Assembly (NCBI GenBank): GCA_017465905.1
Contig: JAFTVE010000030.1
Span: 62,001-126,000 of the forward strand
Reading direction: 5' to 3'
From: Bacteroidaceae bacterium
GTDB lineage: Bacteria; Bacteroidota; Bacteroidia; Bacteroidales; Bacteroidaceae
DNA: 64,000 bases
In this document: positions 16,809 through 25,241 of the stretch, piece after piece
Numbering within the stretch: position 1 is the stretch's first letter
How the letters are laid out: every line of letters starts with the position of its first letter
Notes under the pieces: model-generated
Database searches by the model: none
What the model was told of the DNA's origin: nothing
Seen by the model: only the letters and a program-made list of their open reading frames with translations
Program-made: the position numbers and the translations under genes

Positions 16809-18032
16809 TTATTTATCTTTTTGCCAGCTCATCAATCTCTTCGTTTCTCGCAATTCCTTTTGCAGAAGTTCCATACGCTCTTTCAGCTGTTCGCGAGTGG
16901 GGAGTGCATCTTGAATGCGGATATTGTTGTAGGTGGCCACTCCCATTGGAGTGTTGATGCCGCGGAACGACCATTGTACATCAGTCTTATTCATGTCGGA
17001 GCACACGAGCAATCCTATGGTGGGGTTATCGTCGCTCGACTTTAACAAATCATCGACAGCATTTACATAATAGTTCAACTTGCCAGCGAACTCGGGTTCA
17101 AAGGAGCGTGCCTTCAGTTCACAAACGATGTAACATCGCAAACGTATATGATAGAACAGCAAGTCTATCTTGCGCGTACGCCCTCCAACGAGGATCTCCT
17201 TCTGTCGACCTATGAAAGCGAAGCCTGTACCCATTTCCAGCAAAAGAGCGGAAACATTCCGCGTAAGGGCCTCTTCCAGTTCTGCCTCATCGTAAACTTC
17301 GTGCCCCACCGCGGCAAAGCCAAAGTCGTAATTTTCCTTTAGCACTTCCTGCACTAGTTTACTCTGTAAGGCTGGTAAGTGGTCGGTAAAGTTATTGAGG
17401 ATTTTACCTTGATGCTCGTAAAGGTTTGCTTTGATGCAATTGATGAGGGCGTCGCGACTCAGTCCCTGCTCGATTGTTTTCTCGATATAGAACAACGCTT
17501 CGTCAACTCCTTTGCATCTGGTGGTTATCTCTACATGGTGTCGCCAAGGAACGAGGGCAAACAGCAATGGAAAATCCTCCCCTACTCGGTGTTGCTTTAG
17601 GTTCATTAATTCTGCACCGAGCAGGTGCAGTTTTGTTTTATGCTGTTCTTCAATCCTTTGAAATTCTGCACCAAGCTGGTGCAGAATTTCATTGTCACTT
17701 TGGGCATAAAACATATACCATTGCTTCATATACCAAAGATTACGCGTAGAGAAGCCATCGGCATCAGGAAACTCGCGTTTTAAGTCAAGACTGACCTGCT
17801 CTACTACTCCCGCTCCCCATCGTTCCTCAACTTTCTTCTGTACCAAATCACGCCCGAGTTGCCAGTTGAACAGAAGTTTCTCTGCATTTACTTTTATAGC
17901 AGCTTTTACTTGCGCCGAGCGATATCGGTGTTTTATTTCGGCAATCCACGCTGCATATTCGGCATCGGTACAAACATCGTGCGACCTTACTATACGTTGT
18001 TCGCCCATTTTGGGGGCTTGCGCATCTTGCAT
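16809..18032 (-). CDS. YhcG/DUF1016 family PDDEXK nuclease-domain protein
   Basis: The 407-residue protein has the DUF1016 N-terminal helical domain (about 20-190, with LLFNWQLGRDLVQKK and FSTRNLWYMKQWYMFY) and a C-terminal PDDEXK-type domain (about 215-370), where KIDLLFYHIRLRCYIVCELK supplies the acidic residue and the E-x-K pair. Related proteins are DNA-associated nucleases found in defence islands and near mobile elements; the exact activity here is unknown. An insertion at about residues 115-143 is encoded by two copies of a palindromic DNA unit (17608-17631 and 17660-17690). It has its own promoter box (TAAATTTG, 18062-18055) and terminator. Confidence 0.88.
   Translation of the reverse strand: MQDAQAPKMGEQRIVRSHDVCTDAEYAAWIAEIKHRYRSAQVKAAIKVNAEKLLFNWQLGRDLVQKKVEERWGAGVVEQVSLDLKREFPDADGFSTRNLWYMKQWYMFYAQSDNEILHQLGAEFQRIEEQHKTKLHLLGAELMNLKQHRVGEDFPLLFALVPWRHHVEITTRCKGVDEALFYIEKTIEQGLSRDALINCIKANLYEHQGKILNNFTDHLPALQSKLVQEVLKENYDFGFAAVGHEVYDEAELEEALTRNVSALLLEMGTGFAFIGRQKEILVGGRTRKIDLLFYHIRLRCYIVCELKARSFEPEFAGKLNYYVNAVDDLLKSSDDNPTIGLLVCSDMNKTDVQWSFRGINTPMGVATYNNIRIQDALPTREQLKERMELLQKELRETKRLMSWQKDK
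17608..17690. repeat. Two palindromic units inside the DUF1016 coding sequence
   Basis: Unit 2 (17660-17690) is a palindrome with 14-bp perfect arms and a 3-base loop. Unit 1 (17608-17631) shares the core CTGCACC/GGTGCAG with a 5-base loop. Both stay in frame and encode related peptides ILHQLGAEF and LHLLGAEL. Confidence 0.75.
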
Positions 18033-18054
18033 AATCTTAAAATTTTATTTACTG

Positions 18055-18062
18055 CAAATTTA
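18055..18062 (-). promoter_or_regulatory. -7 box (TAAATTTG) of the DUF1016 gene
   Basis: TAAATTTG on the minus strand lies 22 bases before the ATG at 18032. Confidence 0.5.
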
Positions 18063-18180
18063 ATAATTATCCCTGAAAAAGCCTATGGTAGGCAGCAAAA
18101 AATAGTTTTTGTGGAGTTGCTTGTATAGCCTTTACCCTCTCGATAGTGTTCTCTGGCGATAGCAACAGCTGTTCCAAAAT

Positions 18181-18256
18181 AGGCTGTCAGGTTGTCCTTG
18201 CAAGACATAATCAAATGAATGTCAATAACTAAGCAAGGACAGCCTGGGCTGTCCTT
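18181..18256. repeat. REP-like palindromes with GGACAGCC/GGCTGTCC core
   Basis: A perfect palindrome with arms AAGGACAGCC and GGCTGTCCTT (about 18235-18256) follows a related half-copy (AGGCTGTCAGGTTGTCCTTGC, read 18181 on). The same GGACAGCC word recurs at 20142, 20210, 20218, 23817, 25463 and 25471, around the RAYT transposase gene. Confidence 0.55.
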
Positions 18257-18303
18257 GGGTTATCCCTGAAGATGTACGTTATGAGTGAAGCGCAGCTATC
18301 CTT

Positions 18304-18441
18304 CTATCCCTTCTTTTTCTTTGGCTTAGGATAAGGTAAGGCCTGCTCCAATGCTCGGAGCACTTTCACGGCCTCCCTCCTGTGCTCAATGTCGAGGATG
18401 TAGTGCTCCTTTGCACCTTCGTAGGGAAATCCTCTCCTCAC
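18304..18441 (-). CDS. 45-residue protein coupled to the HU-like gene
   Basis: A GTG start overlaps the HU-like stop codon by four bases (GTGA, 18441-18438). The frame encodes VRRGFPYEGAKEHYILDI, a helix-like middle (REAVKVLRALEQALPYP) and a basic tail (KPKKKKG), ending in TAG. Codon choice matches the neighbouring core-like gene and the overlap predicts translational coupling. The Lys-rich tail could bind nucleic acid. No family is recognised; start with GTG lowers confidence. Confidence 0.4.
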   Translation of the reverse strand: MRRGFPYEGAKEHYILDIEHRREAVKVLRALEQALPYPKPKKKKG

Positions 18442-19061
18442 CCCTTCACATAAATCAAGCTGCTTCCCCGCCCGATGGCACGGATGCCCGAAGCCTCCTC
18501 CTTGCGCACCTTGCGCAGTTCCACGGTGGCGGTCGACAGGGACAGCTCGTTCAGCTCGGCATAGTCGCGAGTGCGCATATAGCCGTGCTCTTCGATGAAG
18601 GCAATGGCGCGACTGATGCGCTCCTCCAGCGTGTAGGGCGAGCGCTTGATGCGGCTCTGCCGGCCACGCTCGAGCGTGCATTGGCTGCGTACGGCCTTCA
18701 CCAGTGCCTTGTCGGCCCGGTAGTGCACGCCGTTCACCTTGATGCTCTGCGCATTGCGCTGCGGCTCGTTCTCCACAAACGCGTCCTGCTCCTTGTCTTC
18801 GCACACGCCTATCGTGGCCTTGAAGGTGCCAATGCCGTCAATCGTCACGGCGCAGCCATGTGCCATGAGGCGGGCCAGTGATGTGGCGGCCTGACTGAGC
18901 ACCTGCACTGCCGTGGCCTCGCTGATGCCATAGCCCGGGATAGAGATTTCCTTGACAAACTCGGCCATCGTCACCCGACGCGACGTCTCCATGCGGTAGT
19001 ATGCCTTGTTCTCACTGTCGTCATTGATGCTCTTGAATTCTTGTTTGATGTATTTTGCCAT
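18438..19061 (-). CDS. HU-HIG family DNA-binding protein with C-terminal winged-helix-like domain
   Basis: The 207-residue protein has the Bacteroidetes HU-HIG domain (about 1-122: ETSRRVTMAEFVKEIS, GCAVTIDGIGTFKATIG) and a C-terminal segment (about 140-205) beginning SPYTLEERISRAIAFIEE and reading as a winged helix (MRTRDYAELNELSLSTATVE). HU-HIG proteins are usually single-domain, so the extra DNA-binding domain suggests a sequence-specific architectural protein. It faces away from the palindrome array at 19162-19261, which lies about 100 bases upstream of its start and could be its own binding site (inference). Confidence 0.8.
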   Translation of the reverse strand: MAKYIKQEFKSINDDSENKAYYRMETSRRVTMAEFVKEISIPGYGISEATAVQVLSQAATSLARLMAHGCAVTIDGIGTFKATIGVCEDKEQDAFVENEPQRNAQSIKVNGVHYRADKALVKAVRSQCTLERGRQSRIKRSPYTLEERISRAIAFIEEHGYMRTRDYAELNELSLSTATVELRKVRKEEASGIRAIGRGSSLIYVKG

Positions 19062-19161
19062 AAGATGAGAGGTTTAAGTTCTTTTTTTTGTTTACTCCGT
19101 AAAGTTACGAAATATTTGCCCGAAAAGCAAGTTTTCAGTATAGAAAAACTCGCGTAACCGT

Positions 19162-19261
19162 GGATACGTAATGAAATATCCGCGGATACGTGATGAAATA
19201 TCCGCGGATACGTGATGAAATATCCATGGATACGTAAGTAAATATCCGTGGATATTTGAAG
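19162..19261. repeat. 22-bp tandem repeat array with a palindrome at each junction
   Basis: Units start at 19162, 19184, 19206, 19228 and 19250, each GGATACGTGATGAAATATCC-like. Each junction forms a 12-bp palindrome or near-palindrome: TATCCGCGGATA twice, TATCCATGGATA, TATCCGTGGATA. The 22-bp spacing equals about two helical turns, placing all sites on one face of the DNA. The array lies between the divergent HU-like gene and the membrane protein/xre operon. Confidence 0.8.
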
Positions 19262-19376
19262 AATTGGAGAAGCAGCGCAGAACTTTCCGCACCATCGGCT
19301 GAAAGTAATCAGCTCGCCTATTCCACTTATTCAGAAAAGAAAAATATAAAGTTTGCGCGATAAAATGTAAAATATA

Positions 19377-19407
19377 TTTGTCATTACGGAAAATATACTT
19401 ACCTTTG
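19377..19407 (+). promoter_or_regulatory. Promoter of the membrane protein-xre operon
   Basis: TTTG (19377-19380), 19-base spacer, TACCTTTG (19400-19407). It fixes the gene start downstream of about 19413. Confidence 0.75.
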
Positions 19408-19467
19408 CGGCGTGAATCTTACGTAAGAGAGTTTTATTTAATGTACAACCTCAAAAAAATGTATGCT

Positions 19468-19920
19468 ATGAAGAAGAGTTATTTGTTGCCCGTAGGCTTT
19501 AAGAAAGCAGGGCTTTGGATGGTGGTGCCGTTCTTGGTGCTCAGTGCGCTGTGCCTGTGCGAGGTGTTGGACGATACGGCCATTAGTCTTCCGATGCCGG
19601 CCTTGTGCTGTTGGGATGGTTGGTTCTGTATGACAAATACAGGTATCATGATCGAAATTGCAATGTTGGGACTGCTTCTTTCGCTTGTTTTCATCGCCCT
19701 TTCACGCGAGCAGGACGAGGATGAGATGACAGCGCACATCCGTATGCAGTCGTTTGTGTGGAGCACTTGGGCTACATCAATCATTATCGCTCTAAGTATC
19801 CTCTTTGTGTTTGATGGACATTTTCTGTATTTTATGTTCTTGGCGATGTATCTCTACCTGATGCTGTACATCGTGAAATTTAACCTCGCCATGCATCGCG
19901 AGAGAAAGGAGCAGCGATGA
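19468..19920 (+). CDS. Four-helix membrane protein paired with an Xre regulator
   Basis: The 150-residue protein has four hydrophobic segments (about 11-35, 50-78, 90-112, 115-140) with a short acidic cytoplasmic loop (REQDEDEMTAH). It overlaps the following xre gene by four bases (ATGA), a common arrangement of small membrane proteins with Xre regulators. The first in-frame ATGs are 19441, 19459 and 19468; I chose 19468 (MKKSYLLP) as the most typical N-terminus, and the earlier ones remain possible. Upstream codons lie within the promoter. Function is unknown, perhaps sensing or signalling to the regulator. Confidence 0.65.
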   Translation: MKKSYLLPVGFKKAGLWMVVPFLVLSALCLCEVLDDTAISLPMPALCCWDGWFCMTNTGIMIEIAMLGLLLSLVFIALSREQDEDEMTAHIRMQSFVWSTWATSIIIALSILFVFDGHFLYFMFLAMYLYLMLYIVKFNLAMHRERKEQR

Positions 19921-20117
19921 AGAATACCATCCGTGTAGAGCGTGCCATCAAGGACATCACGCAGCAGGACCTTGCCGTAGCGGTAGGCGTGAGCCGCCAG
20001 ACAATCAACTCCATCGAGGCTGCCCGCTACGTACCCTCCACCGTACTGGCACTGAAGATTGCCCGCTACTTCGGCAAGTCCGTCGACGACATCTTCACGC
20101 TCGAAGAGGGGGACTAA
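19917..20117 (+). CDS. Xre family transcriptional regulator, minimal HTH
   Basis: The 66-residue protein is a single HTH_3 domain: VERAIKDITQQDLAVAVG, VSRQTINSIEAARYVPS, then ALKIARYFGKSVDDIFTLEEG. It belongs to the YozG-like short regulators typically paired with a membrane protein, here translated by ATGA overlap. It probably represses its own operon and could bind the 22-bp palindromes upstream (inference). Its last 16 codons plus downstream sequence recur, diverged, at 23748-23824 and 25390-25470. Confidence 0.9.
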   Translation: MKNTIRVERAIKDITQQDLAVAVGVSRQTINSIEAARYVPSTVLALKIARYFGKSVDDIFTLEEGD

Positions 20118-20225
20118 GTGCGACAAGCGCCATCTATCATAGGACAGCCTCGGGACATCCGAGGCTGTACTTGTTTATATGCTGAGGCTCATCTACTTAC
20201 AAGAGGCAAGGACAGCCGGACAGCC
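20071..20225. repeat. Copy A of the xre 3'-end repeat plus GGACAGCC words
   Basis: The 3' end of xre and following bases (GTGCGACAAGCGCCATCTAT, AGGACAGCC) match copies B (23748-23845) and C (25390-25490). Relative to B and C, this copy holds about 70 extra bases between the two GGACAGCC words. Confidence 0.7.
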
Positions 20226-20322
20226 TAATCGGGGAGACTGCTATATTGCAAAAAACAGAAAAGGATTAGGATATTTGGAATACAATTCGTTCCTTTGCAG
20301 CAAATTAATTTATCTATTAGCT

Positions 20323-21495
20323 ATGAAAAGAATAGCATTCTTACTATGTGTTATTAGCATAGCTTTGTCCTGTTATGCACAAAACCAAACATTGGATGAT
20401 TATGTATCAAGCGTGAAGGAGAAATCCTGCGCTCCTATAGACTATATATTCAATTTGTTTGAGAACTCAGACATCGTAGTGATTGGAGAGCGTGACCATA
20501 GGGACACCACGCAATACGAACTGATATTAGACTTGTTGAAAGACCCGCGATTTGCCCAAGAGGTAGGTTATGTGTATACTGAGGTAGGGTGTGTAAACAG
20601 GACAAAGGATGTAAACAAGCTGCTCTGTGGAAGGTACAAAAGCGACAAAGCATTCAACAATGCCCTCTACACATATCTTCGCAACGAAGATTTCAACCCC
20701 TTGTGGGATAAGTACAATCGTGTGCAGTTCTTGCGTGGACTCTATGAAATCAACCGTAATAGCAAGCATAAGATTACGTTAGGACTGACGGATTGCAACT
20801 TTTCGTGGAAGAGAATCAAGACTGCTGAGGAATACAAGAATTTTGACGACTCTCCCGCTTGTGCATATCGTGACTCGACAATGTGCCTCCATTTCTCCAA
20901 AATGTATGCAAAGCAGAAGCTTAAAAACGGCAAGCGTAAGGCTTTGATCATAACCAATCATCCTCACGCTCTAAACGCCACTTTTGAAGGGAGTGACTAT
21001 CACCGTCAAGGCAAATGGCTCAAAGAGCGGTATGGCAACGACAACGTAAAAATCGTAATGCTAAACTGGACAGAGTACACGAATTCTAACGACCAACAGA
21101 CCTCATTGGTGGCTGACGGCCTATGGGATGCAACTTTTGAAGTCGTGGATTGCCAACCTTTTGGAATGGATATAAAGGGAACCCCGTTTGGCCATACTCC
21201 TTACTTTAATGACCGATATGGAAAAATGAAATGGGAAGATGTTGCAGATGGCGTTATCTATTACAGGCCATGCTATGAGACAGTACTGACTATAGGAATT
21301 CCCGGTATCGTGAGCGCAGACTTTGAAGAAGAGTTTATGCGTAGAATCAAGATATATTTCGAAGCGATGGAATTGTCCGTTCCCACATTAGAAGAAGCAA
21401 AGCCCGCATACGACAGGTTTGTATCTTTTCCAGGCACCTATCCACAATCACCAGATAGCGTAAGAGAATCTATTCGCAAATTATTAGCTGAATAG
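20323..21495 (+). CDS. Exported protein of the EreA/ChaN/Tiki-like fold, unknown function
   Basis: The 390-residue protein has a signal peptide (1-20, ALSCYAQ) and a body that begins with SDIVVIGERDHRDTTQYEL. The early GE-x-x-H pattern, plus later ITNHPHAL and FGHTPYFND histidines, recall the erythromycin-esterase/ChaN/TraB superfamily, whose members bind metal or heme or act as hydrolases. The match is by motif impression only. Base composition is lower in GC than core genes and it sits between xre copy A and the RAYT gene, so it may be cargo of a repeated cassette. Start chosen at ATG 20323; earlier codons read through the repeat. Confidence 0.55.
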   Translation: MKRIAFLLCVISIALSCYAQNQTLDDYVSSVKEKSCAPIDYIFNLFENSDIVVIGERDHRDTTQYELILDLLKDPRFAQEVGYVYTEVGCVNRTKDVNKLLCGRYKSDKAFNNALYTYLRNEDFNPLWDKYNRVQFLRGLYEINRNSKHKITLGLTDCNFSWKRIKTAEEYKNFDDSPACAYRDSTMCLHFSKMYAKQKLKNGKRKALIITNHPHALNATFEGSDYHRQGKWLKERYGNDNVKIVMLNWTEYTNSNDQQTSLVADGLWDATFEVVDCQPFGMDIKGTPFGHTPYFNDRYGKMKWEDVADGVIYYRPCYETVLTIGIPGIVSADFEEEFMRRIKIYFEAMELSVPTLEEAKPAYDRFVSFPGTYPQSPDSVRESIRKLLAE

Positions 21496-21561
21496 ACAAG
21501 GCAGTCTTGGTTTATTTACCGAGACTTAATCAGAAAGACCGCTATATATAGGTAAAGCATT

Positions 21562-22623
21562 TCAGTCGCCCTCGCAAATGGCCCGAGCCATATCATTGAG
21601 TGAGAGGCATTGGCTGCGGTTGATGGCAAGTCGCTGATTGTGATGCTTCCATGGAGCAAGGATGAGCAGGCGGCCTTCGGCGCAGGCGTCGAAGCGGGCA
21701 CCGCCTGGCTTGGCCAGTTCGGTGAAACCATTCTCCTGCAGGAGGATGAGTGGGTAGCCTGCATCGAAGGCGGCACGCATGATGGCTTTCTCGCCGGGCG
21801 AGATACTGGGCGACACGAGTACTGCCCCACGCTTGGCCAATCCTAAGTAATGGTTCATCTGCTGCACAATCTCCTCTTGGGTGAGGCGGCGCGAGCATTG
21901 CACCTGCAGACGTACGGGATGCGACAGCAAGTAGCGGTTGCCGATGGCAGAAAACTCATAGCTGCCTACCTGCACATTGCGCTGCACGCGGAAGTACTCG
22001 GGATGCAGGCGCTTCATGAGTAGGCGACGAGGGTTGTCGCGTAGGTAGGCAAGCCAGTTGTTGAGCTGGCCTTTGCGGCCAAGGATGCCGTCGGTGTAGC
22101 CAATGCTCCAGAGCAGGCCGTGCTTGCGGTCGGGCTTGGGTCTTCCCGTTCGCTGCGACGGCGTCGCAGCCGAGGAGACAACAGGAACGGCACTCGAAGG
22201 AGCGGGAGCTATGAGCCGCCGGTACTCCTTATTGGTGCTGGCCTTGAAGCCTTTGATGATATGTCCTAAGTGCTGCGGCATGCGCTCCTTGACGAAGAGG
22301 ATGCTATGCAGATGGTCGGGCATCATCTGCAGGGCAAGCACCTTCACTTCAGGGTGGTAATGGCTGATGGCTATCCACTGCTGCTCTACCGCCTTCCCAA
22401 GAGGCGACAGCTCGATGTGCGGAGCATCGGGGGCTCCTTCGGCAGCTTCAGGATTGCCCACCACACGCCCAAGCAAGGGCCTACGCCCCTCCACCGTGAT
22501 AGTGATGAGGTACATCTGCCGCGCCTCGTAGTCGTGCCCATCGCGACGGCGTGTCATCGAAGGTATCGCCTCGCCAGCGAAGCGCAGCTTATCTGCCAGT
22601 TGCTTGGGAGTCATCTTGGCCAT
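21562..22623 (-). CDS. REP-associated tyrosine transposase (RAYT) with C-terminal extension
   Basis: The 353-residue protein has an N-terminal Y1 HUH domain: MPDHLHSILF (His104, His106), then GYTDGIL and a helix with the likely nucleophile Tyr193 in WLAYLRDNPRR. RAYTs act on REP palindromes by single-strand cleavage. After about residue 230 comes a second region (ISPGEKAIMRAAFDAGYPLI, LQENGF, FDACAEGRLLILAPW) that resembles a small Rossmann-like fold as in DprA/LOG proteins and is not part of classic RAYTs. The gene lies among GGACAGCC palindromes, which may be its substrates. Catalytic residues look intact. Confidence 0.82.
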   Translation of the reverse strand: MAKMTPKQLADKLRFAGEAIPSMTRRRDGHDYEARQMYLITITVEGRRPLLGRVVGNPEAAEGAPDAPHIELSPLGKAVEQQWIAISHYHPEVKVLALQMMPDHLHSILFVKERMPQHLGHIIKGFKASTNKEYRRLIAPAPSSAVPVVSSAATPSQRTGRPKPDRKHGLLWSIGYTDGILGRKGQLNNWLAYLRDNPRRLLMKRLHPEYFRVQRNVQVGSYEFSAIGNRYLLSHPVRLQVQCSRRLTQEEIVQQMNHYLGLAKRGAVLVSPSISPGEKAIMRAAFDAGYPLILLQENGFTELAKPGGARFDACAEGRLLILAPWKHHNQRLAINRSQCLSLNDMARAICEGD

Positions 22624-22659
22624 TTGTGCTTCTTCTTATTATTCGATGTGGTTACATGT

Positions 22660-23685
22660 TCAAGGTATATAGCCCAGCCACAATTCAAGTTCCTTATCTA
22701 TTAGTGCTCTCACGGCTGGGTCTTCGATATAGTCTTTCGGATAGATGATTTCAGAATCTCCACTCTTTCCAAGGTCGTCATACACAGTCATGACGAATTT
22801 GATTTCCCAATAATAAGCACCACCATCAAGAACCACACGATAGGTATCATCACCTATGCACTCTGGAAACGCTTCATAATGCTCCAAAAAGTCAATATTA
22901 TCAAGATCCGCTACATGAATGATTAAACGCTTGAGCCTCGCAGATTTGAACACAACTTCCACCCTTTCATTTACCAAGAAGAGCCAATTCTCAGGGGTGT
23001 ATCCGACACTGTCATACCGATATGTTATCTGTTCAATTATCGGACTTGGATGACTATTCTGCAAAACTGGAACCAAAACTTCCATCTCTTCATTCCGCAA
23101 TATGAGCGTGTCTTCACGGTTGTGCGTAGAGTTATTCTCCGTTGCTGAGACGATGAGCATATCTCCATCGTCACCATCAGAAGAAGAGACGGAAAGCCAT
23201 TCGGGCTGTCTGTCTATCCACCACGCCCCTTCTGAATGGATTGTCAAGGTATCAACACCACCCTCGTATCCGAAGAAGAGTTTCTGAGAGGGCGAAACAG
23301 AGAGCTCACGACGTTTTCTTTGCGAAACGGCCAACTCACACTTTGCCTCGCCACTATACAGATAGTAGCTCACCTTGCGCTCATCCCCCGTGGTGTTTGC
23401 ATCGACAGACACAATCAACGTATCACCATTCTTGCCGCTCTGTGGCGATACTGACGCCCAGTAGGCATACCCATAGATGTTCCACGTATCATTACAATGC
23501 ACTACCACCGTGTCGGTAGAAGATGCACCTGTGAAAGCCAAAGCGCCATTAGGCGATATGGATACGGTATCGTTGGGTAGTACCTCTTCCCCACCACCAA
23601 GAGGAGTATCCTCATTACAAGCAACAAGTAATAGGGAGCATAGTCCCATCACAAACAAACCTATACGAAGCTGCAGGCTTTTCAT
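22660..23685 (-). CDS. BACON-domain lipoprotein
   Basis: The 341-residue lipoprotein (lipobox LVAC, Cys23) has two BACON-type beta domains at about 38-122 and 128-212, each with the W-x-x-S/WLSVS and NGDTLIVSV-type strands, followed by a unique C-terminal domain (about 215-341). BACON domains bind carbohydrate or mucin in Bacteroidetes surface proteins. It stands alone between the RAYT gene and xre copy B. No enzyme domain is seen. It is likely exported to the cell surface; the ligand is unknown. Confidence 0.8.
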   Translation of the reverse strand: MKSLQLRIGLFVMGLCSLLLVACNEDTPLGGGEEVLPNDTVSISPNGALAFTGASSTDTVVVHCNDTWNIYGYAYWASVSPQSGKNGDTLIVSVDANTTGDERKVSYYLYSGEAKCELAVSQRKRRELSVSPSQKLFFGYEGGVDTLTIHSEGAWWIDRQPEWLSVSSSDGDDGDMLIVSATENNSTHNREDTLILRNEEMEVLVPVLQNSHPSPIIEQITYRYDSVGYTPENWLFLVNERVEVVFKSARLKRLIIHVADLDNIDFLEHYEAFPECIGDDTYRVVLDGGAYYWEIKFVMTVYDDLGKSGDSEIIYPKDYIEDPAVRALIDKELELWLGYIP

Positions 23686-23747
23686 AGTATACCATTATTT
23701 ATAGATATAACGTAGAGGTTCCCGCATTATTGCTTACTCAGCCGAAG

Positions 23748-23845
23748 GACAAGTCCGTCGACGACATCTCCACGCTCGAAGAGGGAGATTAAGTGCGACA
23801 AGCGTAATCTATCATAGGACAGCCGGGCATCCTAATCGAGGAGAA
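23748..23845. repeat. Copy B: truncated xre 3' end and downstream sequence
   Basis: About 76 bases match the end of xre: KSVDDISTLEEGD then a stop, then GTGCGACAAGCG, ATAGGACAGCC and CCTAATCGAGGAGA. There is no upstream xre coding sequence, so it is a remnant. Confidence 0.7.
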
Positions 23846-23859
23846 TGCATAGGTTCTTG

Positions 23860-25209
23860 TCATCGCTGCAAGATTACCACTTCCATATCCGTAGCAAGAC
23901 GCACGCGTAGCCACTCGGAGAGTTGGGACATCTCGGCTGGAGTAAACACCGAGTCGCGATGCACCACGACTGAGAGGCAAGGAGCGGCATAGAGAGAGTC
24001 GGCACTGACCGTTGCGCCACGAGCCAGCACCACATCTTTTACAGAGGGATAGATGCCCATAATCTCGCGGGCAAGCTGCACGTAGGGAAGCTCCTCCTTC
24101 TCAGAGGCGGCCAGTTGCTGACGCAAGCGGCTGATCTCGGCATCGCGGCGCGAGACCTCCGTGTCCATCCTATCGTAAATGCTTTTCACGAGTTCCACAT
24201 TGTTGTCCTGAATGGTAGTGCTATACTCGTTGATGAGCACCTGCTCCTCCTTGATGCCATACTCGGCGGCTTGTGTGAGAAGGTCGCGCCGCGTCTGCTC
24301 ACTCAGCGGGTCGCCCGAGAAGAAGAGGCTGATGACGGAGCCGTCGGCATGGTCTATCTTATAGTCGTAGAGGATGGTGCGCCCATACACCTTGCACTGC
24401 TCGGCAAAGGCAGTGGCGTTGCCCTCAAAGTTGTTTTGACGGATAAAGGTGACGGCCGACCATATGCTGGGTACGATGAAAAGGATGATGAGTGCCGTGC
24501 TGAAAGTGCGCGTGCGGCGCTGCACGAGGGCATCGGCGAAGGTCACCTCGCGGAAGCCGAAGTACTTGACACTGATGTAGGTGGCCAGCATGATGAAGAT
24601 GCAGTTGATGACAAACAGGTAGGCAGCTCCCAGGAAATAGCCGAAGTTGCCGCTGGCCAGACCGAAACCGGCCGTGCAGAGGGGCGGCATAAGGGCGGTA
24701 GCGATGGCCACACCGGCAAACACGGTGCCCTTCTCCTTACGGCACTGCTCAAGGATGCCGGCAAAGCCACCGAAGAGAGCTATCAGCACATCATAGATGG
24801 TGGGGTTGGTGCGGGCAAGCAGTTCGCTGGGATTGGTGAGATTGAGCGGAGTGATGAGGAAGTAGACAAACGATGCCACCAAGCTGATGCTCACCATCAC
24901 CAGGAGGTTCTTTCCCGATGACTTAATGAGCTGCATGTCATTGATGCCCAGCCCTAAGCCTACGCCAAAGATAGGGCCCATGAGCGGCGATATGAGCATG
25001 GCGCCAATAATAACCGGGATGGAGTTAACATTGAGACCCACCGAAGCGATAATCGTAGCGATGGCCAGAATCCATGCATTGGGTCCACGGAAGTAGATGT
25101 TGCTACGGATGGACTTCTCGGCAGCCGAGGTGTCTATATAATCGGTCAGGCGTATCGTCTCGCGAAACAATGTGGTAAATCTCTGCGCCAGCCTTTGTCT
25201 CAGTCTCAT
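23860..25209 (-). CDS. DUF389 family membrane protein
   Basis: The 449-residue protein has a short cytoplasmic N-terminus, the DUF389 membrane core with repeated NSIPVIIGAMLISPLMGPI and VAIATALMPPLCTAGFGLA motifs and about six helices (about 45-260), then a long soluble C-terminal region with a coiled stretch (RRDAEISRLRQQLAASEKEE). DUF389 proteins are probable transporters or channels of unknown substrate. The promoter box TATCTTTG (25249-25242) precedes it. It lies between xre remnants B and C, so it may have been moved with them. Confidence 0.88.
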   Translation of the reverse strand: MRLRQRLAQRFTTLFRETIRLTDYIDTSAAEKSIRSNIYFRGPNAWILAIATIIASVGLNVNSIPVIIGAMLISPLMGPIFGVGLGLGINDMQLIKSSGKNLLVMVSISLVASFVYFLITPLNLTNPSELLARTNPTIYDVLIALFGGFAGILEQCRKEKGTVFAGVAIATALMPPLCTAGFGLASGNFGYFLGAAYLFVINCIFIMLATYISVKYFGFREVTFADALVQRRTRTFSTALIILFIVPSIWSAVTFIRQNNFEGNATAFAEQCKVYGRTILYDYKIDHADGSVISLFFSGDPLSEQTRRDLLTQAAEYGIKEEQVLINEYSTTIQDNNVELVKSIYDRMDTEVSRRDAEISRLRQQLAASEKEELPYVQLAREIMGIYPSVKDVVLARGATVSADSLYAAPCLSVVVHRDSVFTPAEMSQLSEWLRVRLATDMEVVILQR

Positions 25210-25241
25210 AGTCGCGTGCTTTTACGGTTAATACTCAGATG

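Noticed and set aside
18442-18804. Long minus-strand frame across the HU-like gene
   Set aside because: It is a GC-driven shadow of the HU-like gene; only its last 45 codons past the HU stop are plausible.
19162-19261. CRISPR array
   Set aside because: Units are 22 bp and contiguous, with no unique spacers.
19092-19295. 67-residue frame over the tandem repeats
   Set aside because: It only reads the 22-bp repeats, giving a repeated peptide; explained by the palindrome array.
19378-19467. Longer start for the membrane protein
   Set aside because: It overlaps the TTTG-N19-TACCTTTG promoter.
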